Made by a program: the position numbers and the translations under genes
The notes under the pieces: generated by a model
Seen by the model: only the letters and a program-made list of their open reading frames with translations
Database searches by the model: none
Told to the model about the DNA's origin: nothing
Shown: positions 23,693-33,111 of the stretch, piece by piece
Position numbering within the stretch: position 1 is the first letter of the stretch
Layout of the letters: each line of letters starts with the position of its first letter
Source of the DNA: Mytilinidion resinicola
Taxonomy: Eukaryota; Ascomycota; Dothideomycetes; Mytilinidiales; Mytilinidiaceae
Direction of reading: 5' to 3'
DNA length: 64,000 nucleotides
Assembly: GCF_010093595.1 (NCBI RefSeq)
Contig: NW_022985437.1
Location: 2,016,697 to 2,080,696 of the forward strand

Positions 23693-24361
23693 ATGCCCGC
23701 TATGTCCAGTTACCCGGTCGTGTCTTCTCGGTCGGATAGCGCCTTTGGCAATGGTCCAGCGGCCCCGCCATCACAGCTCGTTCTCGGAGTTCTCATCTCT
23801 ACTGTCGTCTTCCTCGTCGCGGTTGGCATACTCATGACATGGCTGCTCTGCTTCTACCGTGAGCGCCACGAGATCTGCTGGTTGCCAAAGCTCTGCTGCG
23901 GTCGGAAGCAAAAACCAAAACCACAATCACGGAGCTTTCGATGGTCAGTTTCGAACTTGGACTATGCTTTGAGCGCTGAGGCACGTCGATCTCGGACAAA
24001 CGCTGCGATAGGGCTGGGGCGCGAAATGGACGACCTAGGTGCTTACTTTCGGAACCCGCGATCACGAAACTCGGAATTAAAGAAAGACCAAGATGACGGC
24101 TCGAAATTTGTCGTGGGCGATGAGGAAGAGGGAATTGGGCTTCATCCGATTGATCCTCCAAAGCCGCCTCCTTCATCGCTGAGACCATTCCCAAACAACG
24201 AAGCTCAGGCTGATGCCCCTATGCCAGCACCAGCTACCATAGAGTGGCCAGAGCTACCCCCACGGCCAGCGGCTTCAAAGCTGAAGAAGAATAGAGCGAC
24301 TGTTTCAGCGCTGATGTTTGGAAGAGGCGGGAAGGAGACCTTGCGCCGCGATAGTGTCTAG
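23693..24361 (+). CDS. Orphan single-pass membrane protein 6 of the array
   Basis: Encodes 222 residues from the first true ATG of the frame. It begins MPAMSSYPVVSSRS, recalling the Ser/Pro/Val starts of members 1 and 3. A helix spans about residues 28-53 (LVLGVLISTVVFLVAVGILM). A Cys-rich juxtamembrane stretch follows (CFYRERHEICWLPKLCCGRK), then a charged and Pro-rich tail ending in KLKKNRATVSALMFGRGGK. The Cys cluster beside the membrane could be lipidated or bind metal (inference). No family is recognised. Confidence 0.65.
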   Translation: MPAMSSYPVVSSRSDSAFGNGPAAPPSQLVLGVLISTVVFLVAVGILMTWLLCFYRERHEICWLPKLCCGRKQKPKPQSRSFRWSVSNLDYALSAEARRSRTNAAIGLGREMDDLGAYFRNPRSRNSELKKDQDDGSKFVVGDEEEGIGLHPIDPPKPPPSSLRPFPNNEAQADAPMPAPATIEWPELPPRPAASKLKKNRATVSALMFGRGGKETLRRDSV

Positions 24362-24955
24362 TTCGTAGCTCGCAGTAAAGGTGAATTGCTTACAAGTTCT
24401 TACTCTCGTCCCGCAATATACGAAATTTGGACTTACTAAGGCTTACATATCACAAAGATCAGACTCCCACGCTTCCAGTATCAAAAGCTCTTCAAGATTC
24501 TAGATGCCTCACTCACTCTGGATCGCTGTGGAGTAACTAATCTACAATGCGCTCCAGAATTCCTGCTCCATCGAGACACTACAGACTACGGATAGGTCTC
24601 TAGAACACACGCTTATGTGGGCACTGTTTGAACATTTCCTTGTCTCTTTTTGCTGGCTACGGTTTGCGCGGTGGCCTCAGTCAACCTAGCGATAGCATTG
24701 ACAATGTTTGGCATCGACTTGCATTGTCGAAACACATCCCCAGCTGCAGGACCTATAGGAACTGGAGGAAGGTTGAGGCACTGTAGAATACAATAACTTC
24801 ACAATGGATTTTGTTGAGTTCAAGGTATATAACTGGTGCATTCTCTGCGGGACAACTCCGTTTCTCAAACTCCTCGTTGCTTGCTCCAGATAATTCTAGA
24901 AACCATCGGCACTCCAAGCAACTTCTTTCATCCAGTGCGGATACTGAAAACGAAC
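24362..24955. other. Intergenic before array member 7
   Basis: Contains TATATAA at 24826-24832, about 125 bp before the ATG of member 7. An in-frame ATG at 24836 could add 40 residues to member 7. Nothing else seen. Confidence 0.45.
24826..24832 (+). promoter_or_regulatory. TATA box of array member 7
   Basis: TATATAA at a fitting distance from the ATG at 24956. It lies upstream of the alternative ATG at 24836 by only 4 bp, which argues for the later start. Confidence 0.4.
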
Positions 24956-25933
24956 ATGTCGTTGACAGCCTCGCTGACCCAAGTTCCACCCAGCCAAAGT
25001 TTAGGGCTGACACCACTGAAAGTCGCCTCGAACATAATTCCCACACTGACTTGCTTCCGCTACTCAAACTCTCCGGCAATCAATACCGATACGGGAGTGC
25101 TCAACATCATAGTCCCTAGCTCTTCGACGAGTGGCAGAAATTACGTCGTAGTAACGGTCACTCAAACGGTCGTCGTCCCGCCGCAGCCAATATCATCAAG
25201 TGTACCTATCACATCCAATCTGCCAGGAACCTTTGCTTCTCCAATAGCGAACTCAACGCGGTCCGCTTTCCCTGCGCCCTATCCTCCTAGCAATGCTACT
25301 CGTTTGATCGGTAGTAGCAAGTTGCTCGGTGGCCAACCGCATACAACCTCGACGCAGGTAACCTCGACGATTCAACCGCCACCAACTACGATCGTTCAGC
25401 CGCTTCCACCACCTGCTAATATCACAATGGGAAACGGTACGCTTCCCCAACCAACACAAGCTCACAGTCATGTTGATCTAGGCCTGGTTGTTGGTCTAGC
25501 TCTTGGCTCTTTGTTCCTTGTTTGGCTCTTTTCATTCGTACTAAGAGCATTTCGTTCTGTGCACAAATCTATGCCTAACGAGAGGGGTGATGCGGCAAAG
25601 CGATGGTTCCTCGGAAGCGATCACTGGGATGTACTCGCGCTTGCATTTCCCTTCAAGCACTTCAAGAAGCGAAGGGAGGTGCAAGCGGCTGCGCGGAACG
25701 ACGAAGAGATGCGGACACAGGACCTCGGTGCAACGTTTGAGGCACCGAGAAATAATTCCGCTTATGCTACTACCCCTTTCGTCACAGGAGAATTTGTTGA
25801 TATCAACTTGAACTCTCCTCCGATAGCCCAACATGAACCGGGAGCTACAACACGACCAGGCTTTGGACGACATGTAAGAAAATCCCAGATCTCTGCCCCC
25901 ACCAAGTCTGAGAACTCCCTTGGTTGGATATGA
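24956..25933 (+). CDS. Orphan single-pass membrane protein 7, largest ectodomain
   Basis: Encodes 325 residues from ATG 24956. The N-terminal region of about 170 residues is Ser/Thr/Pro-rich with YVVVTVTQTVVVPP and three N-glycosylation sequons (NST about 99, NAT about 113, NIT about 155), as in cell-wall-spanning sensors. The helix covers about residues 174-198 (LGLVVGLALGSLFLVWLFSF), then a basic stretch and a tail of about 125 residues. The arrangement is like WSC/Mid2-type wall sensors, but there is no WSC Cys domain and no cleavable signal, so the role is open. Confidence 0.65.
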   Translation: MSLTASLTQVPPSQSLGLTPLKVASNIIPTLTCFRYSNSPAINTDTGVLNIIVPSSSTSGRNYVVVTVTQTVVVPPQPISSSVPITSNLPGTFASPIANSTRSAFPAPYPPSNATRLIGSSKLLGGQPHTTSTQVTSTIQPPPTTIVQPLPPPANITMGNGTLPQPTQAHSHVDLGLVVGLALGSLFLVWLFSFVLRAFRSVHKSMPNERGDAAKRWFLGSDHWDVLALAFPFKHFKKRREVQAAARNDEEMRTQDLGATFEAPRNNSAYATTPFVTGEFVDINLNSPPIAQHEPGATTRPGFGRHVRKSQISAPTKSENSLGWI

Positions 25934-26290
25934 AAGCAGCCCCGGTCTGACTTCTTCTAGATGAGGTCGAACAGACTTCACTACCCCTAGCTAGAGCACT
26001 CGATGACTCCTCAATTTCTTCATGATAATCTGTCTCTTAAGATGCTGGGATATCCCCGCATAGTGTTATATTTCACTTACCACGTCTATCTCGATTGTCA
26101 TCAACATCCTAATTCAAATTCTTCCGCCGATTCCTTCCTCCTAACTCCCCATTCCAATTTCGTAAACCGAAAGCAACATGATCACATCAATTCACAGTAT
26201 AGCCTGCTCCTTCTCCAATTCACTGCCTTATTAGCATGTATATGATCGCCTCTTGCACTATAAATAGTCAACACTGAACTTGGTTTCAAC
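25934..26290. other. Intergenic before array member 8
   Basis: Contains TATAAAT at 26259-26265, only 26 bp before the ATG at 26291. That is unusually close, so either the leader is very short or this is not the working box. Confidence 0.4.
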
Positions 26291-27130
26291 ATGCCCCACG
26301 AGAATTCCGGCAATTTCCCGCTCACTGTCCGGGCTACAAACATCACGTTTGCCAACGGCATCAGCGTTGCTCTCTCGTCAGTATCCCAAAAAAAGGATCT
26401 CTCAAATGCGACGGTGATTGCACTCGTAATCACCATCCTTTTCCTAGGATACATCGTCTACTACATCTGCTTTCCCATCTTCCAAATACTTGGCAGGAAG
26501 TCAGGACACCGCAGAGGGGCGATTCAAAAGTTCCTATTGCAGTCACCCGAATGCAGTGTAATCATCGTCACTTGGCCTGCAAGGATCTGGACATGCTAGC
26601 AGAAGCAACGACGCCAGAAGCGGGAAGACACGGAGATGGTACTCCCGAAGATTGTGTCGGACAGCTCGGACGACTCTCTTGAGAAATTCCCTTCCTTTGG
26701 CGATAGGACGAGGGCGGACTATTCCCCTGAGCAGAGTCGGGTGCCTGCTGAGTCTCAATCTAGAGAACAGCCTCGGAGGAGCGGAGAGTCGAGTATCTCT
26801 ATCGATGTAGAGGGCAACATCCGTCCTATGTTTGACTCTATTCGTCGACGATCGGTTTCGAGACACCAACAAGGGCCTCGTCGCCATGTGCGGGTGAGCA
26901 GGGGTATCTCTGTGAGGTCTTCTCGTGCCGTGAGCGAGCACTTTCAGCAGCATTCTGGCGTACTAGGAACTATTGAGAGCGGATCAGAAGAATCTCAAGA
27001 GTCGAATGAGAGTACCAAGACCGATCCCAAGATAGAGGTTAAGGTGGCTCAGAATACGGATGATTCGCAAGGATCCATGAAGGGCTCGGAGCTCGACTCA
27101 AGTAAGAAAGTGGAGGTTCCTCAGACATAG
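26291..27130 (+). CDS. Orphan single-pass membrane protein 8 of the array
   Basis: Exons 26291-26557 and 26600-27130, with a 42-nt GTAATC...TAG intron, give 265 residues. Unspliced, the frame stops at 26599 after 102 residues. The N-terminal region of about 38 residues has sequons NIT and NAT. The helix spans about 40-66 (VIALVITILFLGYIVYYICF). A long, charged, Ser-rich tail follows (KIVSDSSDDSLEKFPS, RPMFDSIRRRSVSRHQ), with many potential phosphorylation sites. The short intron makes the join an inference, but both sides share the frame and the composition fits the array. Confidence 0.55.
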
Positions 27131-27403
27131 AGACGCTCCTTCAAGCTGTACTGGAGTTATGAATTGATGGTATCGTCATTGCGATCGCTCTTCTTGCTAT
27201 CGATTCCTTCATGACTGACTCTTTCAAAATGAGGTCGCCCTCAAACTCTTTCGAATATGCTCTTACGATAGCCGATGCCTTACATCAAAACATATGCGAG
27301 AGTCTCGTTTCGAGACACGAAAGAACAATTGCGGCTATCAGAAACGTATCGCGACGTTTTCGGAACCACGCGAAGTCCGACCGTGTTCTTACGCGGCGCT
27401 GTG
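27131..27403. other. Transition into the repeat island
   Basis: No convincing gene. Frames over 27211-27507 run into the repeat and show no family. Confidence 0.4.
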
Positions 27404-28080
27404 AAACAGGTAATACAATATCCCAATGTGCATCCAAGCAATTTCCTTTCCCGTTCAGGAACCTGAGCTGCTCATGCGCCAGTCTGAGCTGTGGCTGTGC
27501 TGGGTGAGCGTACCCTGAGCCGAGACTGAGCAGCTGTTGGAACCTAGTTTTGGGCCCTGTATTCGACAGGGAGAGTTGAGACTGGGGTCCTCACCCTGCC
27601 TCGGAAGGCACATTTCTGGGCCCGTAGGCCTGCTAGGTCCCAGTTTCAGGGCCCCAATTCTCGAGTAAGCTCACCCTTAATGGAAAACAGCCCAAGACTA
27701 ATCTGCACCACTTTATTATCCATGCAAGGGCAGAGCCACAAGTAGCTAATAGGTTCCAATGTCCCCTAGGGGTCTAGAGGCTATATTATTACTAAATAAT
27801 ATTTAGAATAGTATATAGTAAGGCGTAAGTTAAATAAATTTATAATAGAAAAGTAATAATATAAGCCTATTATCCCTAGAAACCTTATACTATACTTTAC
27901 TAAAGGGATATTTTCCCCCTACTATTTAATAGATTAAACTAATAAATTTCTCTCTAGGAAGTATATTAAGAATCTCTAGGCTATTTATATAATATTTTAT
28001 TAGTTAGTAAAAGAAAGGTTTATACTACTATAATACTTATATTTTCTACCTACTTATATAAAGCTTTACTACTTACTTAG
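27404..28080 (+). repeat. Direct repeat, left copy, RIP-mutated in its distal half
   Basis: Matches the stretch starting at 36598 in the same orientation, beginning AAACAGGTA and sharing blocks such as TATCCCAATGTGCA, CTGAGCTGTGGCTGTGCTGG and CTGAGCCGAGACTGAGCAGC. After about 27780, the match is maintained by transitions only: where the right copy reads GCATCATTGCCAAATAA, this one reads ATATTATTACTAAATAA. That is the C-to-T and G-to-A pattern of RIP. The element type is unknown and no coding capacity is seen. Confidence 0.8.
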
Positions 28081-28236
28081 TGTAACGGGCCACGGCCCAA
28101 ATAAGGACTCCCTCGATTACATCTCCTGAGTCCGGCTTAGCGTCGTACGCAACTGCCTCCTTTTCTCACGGTTGAGCAGAGCTTACTTCCTTTCTCTATC
28201 TTGTTTATCCTGTATTATAGGCTACATAGCGTACAC
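28081..28236 (+). mobile_element. Possible solo LTR
   Basis: Starts TGTAACGGGCC and may end ACA near 28235, a TG...CA layout and a size (about 155 bp) usual for fungal copia-type LTRs. It is GC-richer than its neighbours on both sides, so it probably inserted after they were RIP-mutated. No clear target-site duplication is seen and the right end is uncertain. Confidence 0.35.
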
Positions 28237-28650
28237 GTTAGTTGCTTCCATGCAGCCTATAATAATAGGCTTAGACTTTAATATGTTAGTTCTCTAGGTA
28301 TACTTTTAGATTCTTAAGAAGTTTAATATCCTATACTAAGCATATATTACCTCCGCCTACTAGACGCTAAACTGGATGCATAAGTTTACTAAAACAGCAA
28401 AAAACAAGGAATTTAAGGTTATTATTGCAGCTGCAAGAGGCGCTGCGTATTTCCCTAGTATGGCGGCTTTATAGACAATACTCTTAGTAGTAGGATGCCT
28501 AGTTGCTATAAGCCACCTTAACAACCTAGACAGTTAATAGAGTATAACGCAAATGCCTTAAGATGAGCCTGTAGCTACAGTCGGTATTAACAACTTAACT
28601 AATGCGGCGTTACTGGTAGCAAGGATACTATTAGTCTTAGATCTAACTAT
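28237..28650 (+). pseudogene. ADE2: RIP-destroyed PurE (AIR carboxylase) domain of ADE2
   Basis: One frame reads through about 400 bp with no indel but many stops, and it aligns with the PurE domain of phosphoribosylaminoimidazole carboxylase. GLDFNMLVL stands for GSDSDMPVL, SAY-stop-T for SAHRT, KVIIAAARGAAYFPSM for the AAAGGAAHLPGM region, and EPVATVGINNLTNAALL for the conserved end. Nearly all differences are explained by C-to-T or G-to-A changes. The domain acts in purine synthesis in functional copies. Only the C-terminal domain is seen, so this is a partial duplicate. The working ADE2 gene must lie elsewhere. Confidence 0.85.
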
Positions 28651-28920
28651 AGATTGCAGACCTACTAAGAGAATATGTGAAGAATAATATTACGAAAGTT
28701 ATAGCAAAGGATATAGAGCTACTGCGACTGGGTCCTATATAATATCTATTACAGAAGATGGGGAAATAGAGATTGTTTGGGCGAGCAGGAGCAAGCTTAT
28801 TAATACTGCGGGAAGTGCCAAGAGTGTCTAATCTATTCGATAAATATGTAGCATTTGGGGTGCAGGTCCTGTAGTAGAAATGATAGCGAAGCCTGTAGGG
28901 CGTTGCTAGCTGTCATACTT
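28651..28920. other. Degenerate sequence after the PurE relic
   Basis: Continues AT-rich. It may contain the decayed end of ADE2, but I cannot align it. Confidence 0.3.
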
Positions 28921-29641
28921 TTACCGTTTCGCCCTGCCCTCTAACCATTGCGTCAGTGACATCGCAAACAAGCAAGTTCCATCTTCAAGCTCAGCAACAA
29001 CCTCAAAGGTCCACGTTCCTGTTCGCAGGAATATACCTGGAATCCAGTAGTCGACTAGGATATCGTTACTGCCGCTGCTGCTCAAATGCTCCACATACGC
29101 AGTGGCATTGCGGATCGAAAGGTGAGCCGGACCAAATGCTGTAGTGCGGAGGGGTACAGTGTAGCTCTTCGTGTCCTCATGATCACCATTTAACAGGATG
29201 GCGGAGCTGGTTATGGTGAGGGTTGCGCTGGTAAGGAGCTTGTCAAGATGCGCAGGGTCTTTGGTCTTAGACAGAGAGATCTCGCCCCGGAGGAGCGTGA
29301 AGAAGATCCGATTGCTGGTAACAAGTTATTAGCTATAACTTACTTATTTCGATTATGGTCAAGCCCTGCTTGAAGAGAAAAAGGAAGACTCTGTTGACTT
29401 ACACGGGGATGGGCGATGGAGCAATCTCAAGAAATTCAATCTTAAAAAGTTGCCAGGCCTTGGGTACTGGGCCGTAAGTAGCATTATTGTGGCCGGGAAT
29501 CTTAAGCGCGCCCTCTGGTTCGGTAATAACTTTAATCTGGGCTACAGGCTTTTGGTGGGTGGTGGAGCTAAGGGGGACCGCGGCAGCGAAGACAGTCGGG
29601 ATGGCGCAAAGAGTAAGTGCTTGTACAAGAGTTGGCTTCAT
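28921..29641 (-). CDS. Small secreted protein, candidate effector
   Basis: Exons 29641-29403 and 29314-28921 (88-nt intron) give 210 residues. The start MKPTLVQALTLCAIPTVFAA is a signal peptide. The mature part has one cysteine, alternating hydrophobic stretches suggesting a beta-sandwich (ATLTITSSAILL, GTWTFEVVAELEDG) and two sequons. I recognise no named family. The second exon has normal base composition with no stop, unlike the RIP-damaged sequence 270 bp away, so the gene appears to be kept. Its place in a repeat island and its secretion make it a candidate host-interaction protein, which is inference. Confidence 0.75.
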
Positions 29642-30469
29642 TAACAGTTGGCTGAAATGTTCGGTTTGTGTGATGTGATTTGAGAGCTATAAGCTGAGAC
29701 ACGAACAAATTTTGGATGTGAAAGGGCTTTGAAAGAAGTAAGTAAAGTCGCCACGTACTTTCGAGGACACAGTATAGCAAATCTGAAACAATTGCGTTTA
29801 AGTAAGCGCTCCCAAATTAGAGGCAACGAAAGCGCGCTATAAATACACTTCTTGTGCCACCTGCGCCTTAATGTCTAAGGAGTCCATCCAAGGCTCTCAT
29901 GATTTGAAAGACAGGTAAACGAGCCCCCGATGTTGGAATCAAGCCCCCAACGTTGTAACCAAGCCCTGCGAATACTTGCCTCCAACTCCGCGCACCACCT
30001 CTTGGGATATACTCAGTCCTTACCCTGAGCACTCGAAACTAGCACCATGACAGCATTCAGCGTTGTATCCTAGCTAAGCCTCAAACCTTGTAGTTTTAAC
30101 CAAGCCCCCAGACTATGCCGCGCAGACTGCGTGCAGTTCGCGACAGCGCCCTGTTCACCACACCGCAATACCCACGTTGGAAAGGAGGAAGATGGGACGA
30201 AATGCCCGTAGGCTCAGAGTGCTCCGCTTCATCCTCGATCTATCTGAGAGTGTGGATATGGGGCGCGATATCATGCCGACTAATCCCGTAGGGATATGCC
30301 AGCTATGAGTAATTCTCAGAATCCTCATAAAATCTGCTTTTGAATTATCCTCCTACCACAAATCCCCTAAAGTGGACCAAAGGTAAGGCTCCAATTCATT
30401 GTTGTCATTTCTAGCTTCATCGCTCTCTCCTTCTATCTATTATTTCAATCATATATTACAGCGCGCGCA
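29642..30469. other. Promoter side of the secreted protein, with a short repeat
   Basis: Contains near-identical 20-bp units at 29921-29970 (AAGCCCCCAACGTTGTAACC type), with a further AACCAAGCCCCCA farther on at about 30098. No gene seen. Confidence 0.45.
29921..29970. repeat. Short tandem repeat, 20-bp unit
   Basis: Two full units and a partial third: GAGCCCCCGATGTTGGAATC, AAGCCCCCAACGTTGTAACC, AAGCCCTGCG. Confidence 0.55.
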
Positions 30470-30604
30470 ATGTCTTTGAGGATTTTCTCCCTCTTCAGAC
30501 TCGTCGCCGCTGCTTCGAGCCAGATCTCTGTGCCAACCGACTTTGACTTCCGCGCCGCGGCTCAATCCATCTCGGCCGAATTGAGCTCTCCATCATTTGT
30601 ATAA
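30470..30604 (+). CDS. Possible very small secreted peptide (or first exon)
   Basis: A 44-codon frame starting MSLRIFSLFRLVAAASSQIS, a weak signal peptide, followed by a GC-rich leader in an otherwise AT-rich stretch. It may be the first exon of a broken gene: a frame at about 30640-30850 reads CDFGTGNNNKLN, then TAA, then VLQDKQELIDIIDTIYRS, like a decayed secreted protein, but I could not join the two. Low certainty. Confidence 0.3.
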   Translation: MSLRIFSLFRLVAAASSQISVPTDFDFRAAAQSISAELSSPSFV

Positions 30605-32925
30605 AATAAATACCAAAGGCTAAAGGATGTGTTACCACAGGTACAAACTATACAACCCGATCACAATCATGTTCTTCTTCCGCAACAAACATATAATGTG
30701 CGATTTCGGAACCGGCAACAACAACAAGCTCAACTAAGTTCTCCAGGACAAGCAAGAGCTGATCGACATCATAGACACCATCTACCGCAGTACAAAGAAG
30801 GGGCGGGGTCAAGTCGTGTCTCCAAAGGACTACTCGACCCGCTATTGGTACTAGGTTTCTGTCTGCTATCAATAGCCTCAAAAGATAAGCTAGCACGTTA
30901 GCTTATGTTACTAAGAGATCTTGACCGCTTCATATAGTTTCATACGTATGAGAACTTCTATTCAGAATCACGGATCCTCTACGTAGCTATTAGGCGTCAT
31001 CCTCCCATCACTCCTTTTTATCACGTATATACGCTCACTCATTACCTCAATATAACCTCATGTTCAATTCCATCTATATGACTTCCTTCCTGGCGTGACC
31101 GTGCCAGCCATCAGTTTCTATGGACGGGCGCTTGTCGCATCAAGGCATTACTAAACTTCAAACTAGCACAGGCATACTAGTAAAATGAGGCTTACGTTGC
31201 AATAAGATATCATAGAGCTTAGGATAATGCTTAGGGCAAAGAAGATGGTAGACTGTAGAGACAGGACAGGGCGTTTCGGTTCGTCTCATTATATCTATCA
31301 TTTCGATAACGACAAATATGCTAATACAGATTCCCTTTCAAGAGCTTCTATGCGCTGAAGTACTATGTAAGTGCTGCTAAGCGTTATATACTTATGTTCT
31401 GTAGCCCATTTTTCGTGAACCTGTACTAATGGTGTGACTAACAGTTATGCTATAGCCTGTAGGTAGGAAGGTTCCTTCCTGATTAGCTCGTAGGGTGGCA
31501 TCCGGACCCCCAGTCGATTATCTTAATTAGAGAGTCATGTTCAGACTCTTCGCGACGCATCTTATTTCCTCCATGCCACACAATCATGGTGATCATCCTA
31601 ACCGTTGTAGAAATTGATTTGCTATCCCATGCATGTGAAGTATCGACGCCGAATGATGGAGTGATTTTATCAAGACTATGTCGTCACAAGAAGATGGCGC
31701 GGGTCGGCGTTAATCGAACGACTACCTCTGGAGTTTTATCTACACCTTAGAGAAAGGCGTTGGAATTATAGCTCTATTCTCTACTATCAGTCTAATGCAA
31801 CAAATGAATTGCTTTAGTCGCTGGACAGTTATAAATCCTAGACCAGCGATTGTGTACAAGCTTCTCAAGCAACTAGTTCCCAATCTTATCCCAGCAAGAC
31901 ACCACGGTTTCGAAAAGGAGTCCCGCAACTCTCGGAGAGCCAGATTGTCATGGCTTCTTGAGTCCTTCGATACAAGGCCAACACCGAAACAAGGTAACTG
32001 GAAGTTTCCTGGTCTTTCGATTGGTAAGCCCCCATTTGTGGCCTGCTATATCTTAGAAATCTCGAGCCTCCCCCTTATACTTATCCTACAGATTACAGCA
32101 GATATAACGACCTTTAAACCTGCTTAGTACTTGAACTACATGTCAAGAGTTTGTGTACCTACTTCAATCTACCAAAGCGGCTCGTTGTTGCATAATTGTT
32201 TGGTGATCGACATTCCATAATTTTAGACGTCGGAGCGCTGAACGATATGGTTGTTCGGCTCGCAACCCATCACAACTTGCCGATCCACTTCCCAAGATCA
32301 TTCCTAGATGTACCCACAGCGAGTTGAAGCTCTGCTCGAACGCAGAATCAGGTTTACGGGGTCACGAGGCGCTTATTGCTGTGCTTGAGCACCCTTCTCG
32401 CTTGAAGAAGTCAAAATGTTGCACAGCCGAGCAAACAGGACCGCGAAACCCAATGGATCTCGATAGTATCGATGAACTCGAAATTGTTCTTGGCAGATCA
32501 GACGAATTCATTCAATTGGGGCGAACGCTGCGCACCAGTCAGTGCGTAGAGGAGGCACAGTACACTGTGCTGCAATCCTCACCGACTCTACTGTGTCAGC
32601 TATCGCAGTAAGTAGTCCTAAGACCCAATCAATAAATCCAAGCATGGGCCTAGATGCTACTGCTTTTCTCGTCATCAGGCAACCGACCCAGATCATGCCG
32701 TGAAAAGCCTGCTCGGTTTGTGTATAAATGGCATGCTGCCTCGCAACTTTCATCAACTCATCCTAAAGACTTCTTTCTCGCCATTCCTCAACAACACCAA
32801 GCTTCCCCGCTCAGCAAGAAAAACAGGTAAGTTGCCTTTTCTTGTGTCAGCTAAGATCCCTAATTGTTGTTCTCATGTTAGGTTTCTTTGACCATACCCA
32901 GTCACCGACACACCGAACCTACAAC
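30605..32925. other. Long gene-poor stretch of the island
   Basis: Several short frames, none intact over a family length. 31750-32040 gives weakly P450-like text that I do not accept as a call. A TATAAAT at 32723-32729 and an intron-like GTAAGT...GTTAG (32827-32881) belong to the leader of the next small gene. Confidence 0.4.
32723..32729 (+). promoter_or_regulatory. TATA box of the 61-residue protein gene
   Basis: TATAAAT lies 197-203 bp before the ATG, with a leader intron (32827-32881) between. Confidence 0.4.
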
Positions 32926-33111
32926 ATGACTTCCAGTGGCGGTTTCGTGAAAATTCCCAACGACGAAGAGGAGAGGCGCAGGGAAGAAGCAGCACGAGAG
33001 TCCCGCGATAGGCGTGAAAAGGCTAAGAAGGACCGCGAGGCACGTGCTGCCACCGAAGCGGCTGGAAAGGCATCCCAGGAACGTCGTGGTGCTGGAGGCA
33101 GCTCTTCTTAG
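32926..33111 (+). CDS. Tiny highly charged protein
   Basis: Encodes 61 residues. After MTSSGGFVKIPND comes a long Glu/Arg/Lys/Ala helix (EEERRREEAARESRDRREKA and on), then a Gly/Ser end. It looks like a single free helix or coiled coil. A leader intron with proper sites (donor GTAAGT at 32827, branch CTAAT, acceptor TTAG at 32881) and a TATA box support expression. No known family. It is inside the repeat-bounded island. Confidence 0.55.
   Translation: MTSSGGFVKIPNDEEERRREEAARESRDRREKAKKDREARAATEAAGKASQERRGAGGSSS

Noticed and set aside
31740..32050. Weak resemblance to a middle part of a cytochrome P450 (ARHHGFEKESRNSRRARL region)
   Set aside because: No I-helix AGxxT, ExxR or heme Cys motif could be read nearby, and the frame ends soon. 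The likeness is too weak to call even a relic.
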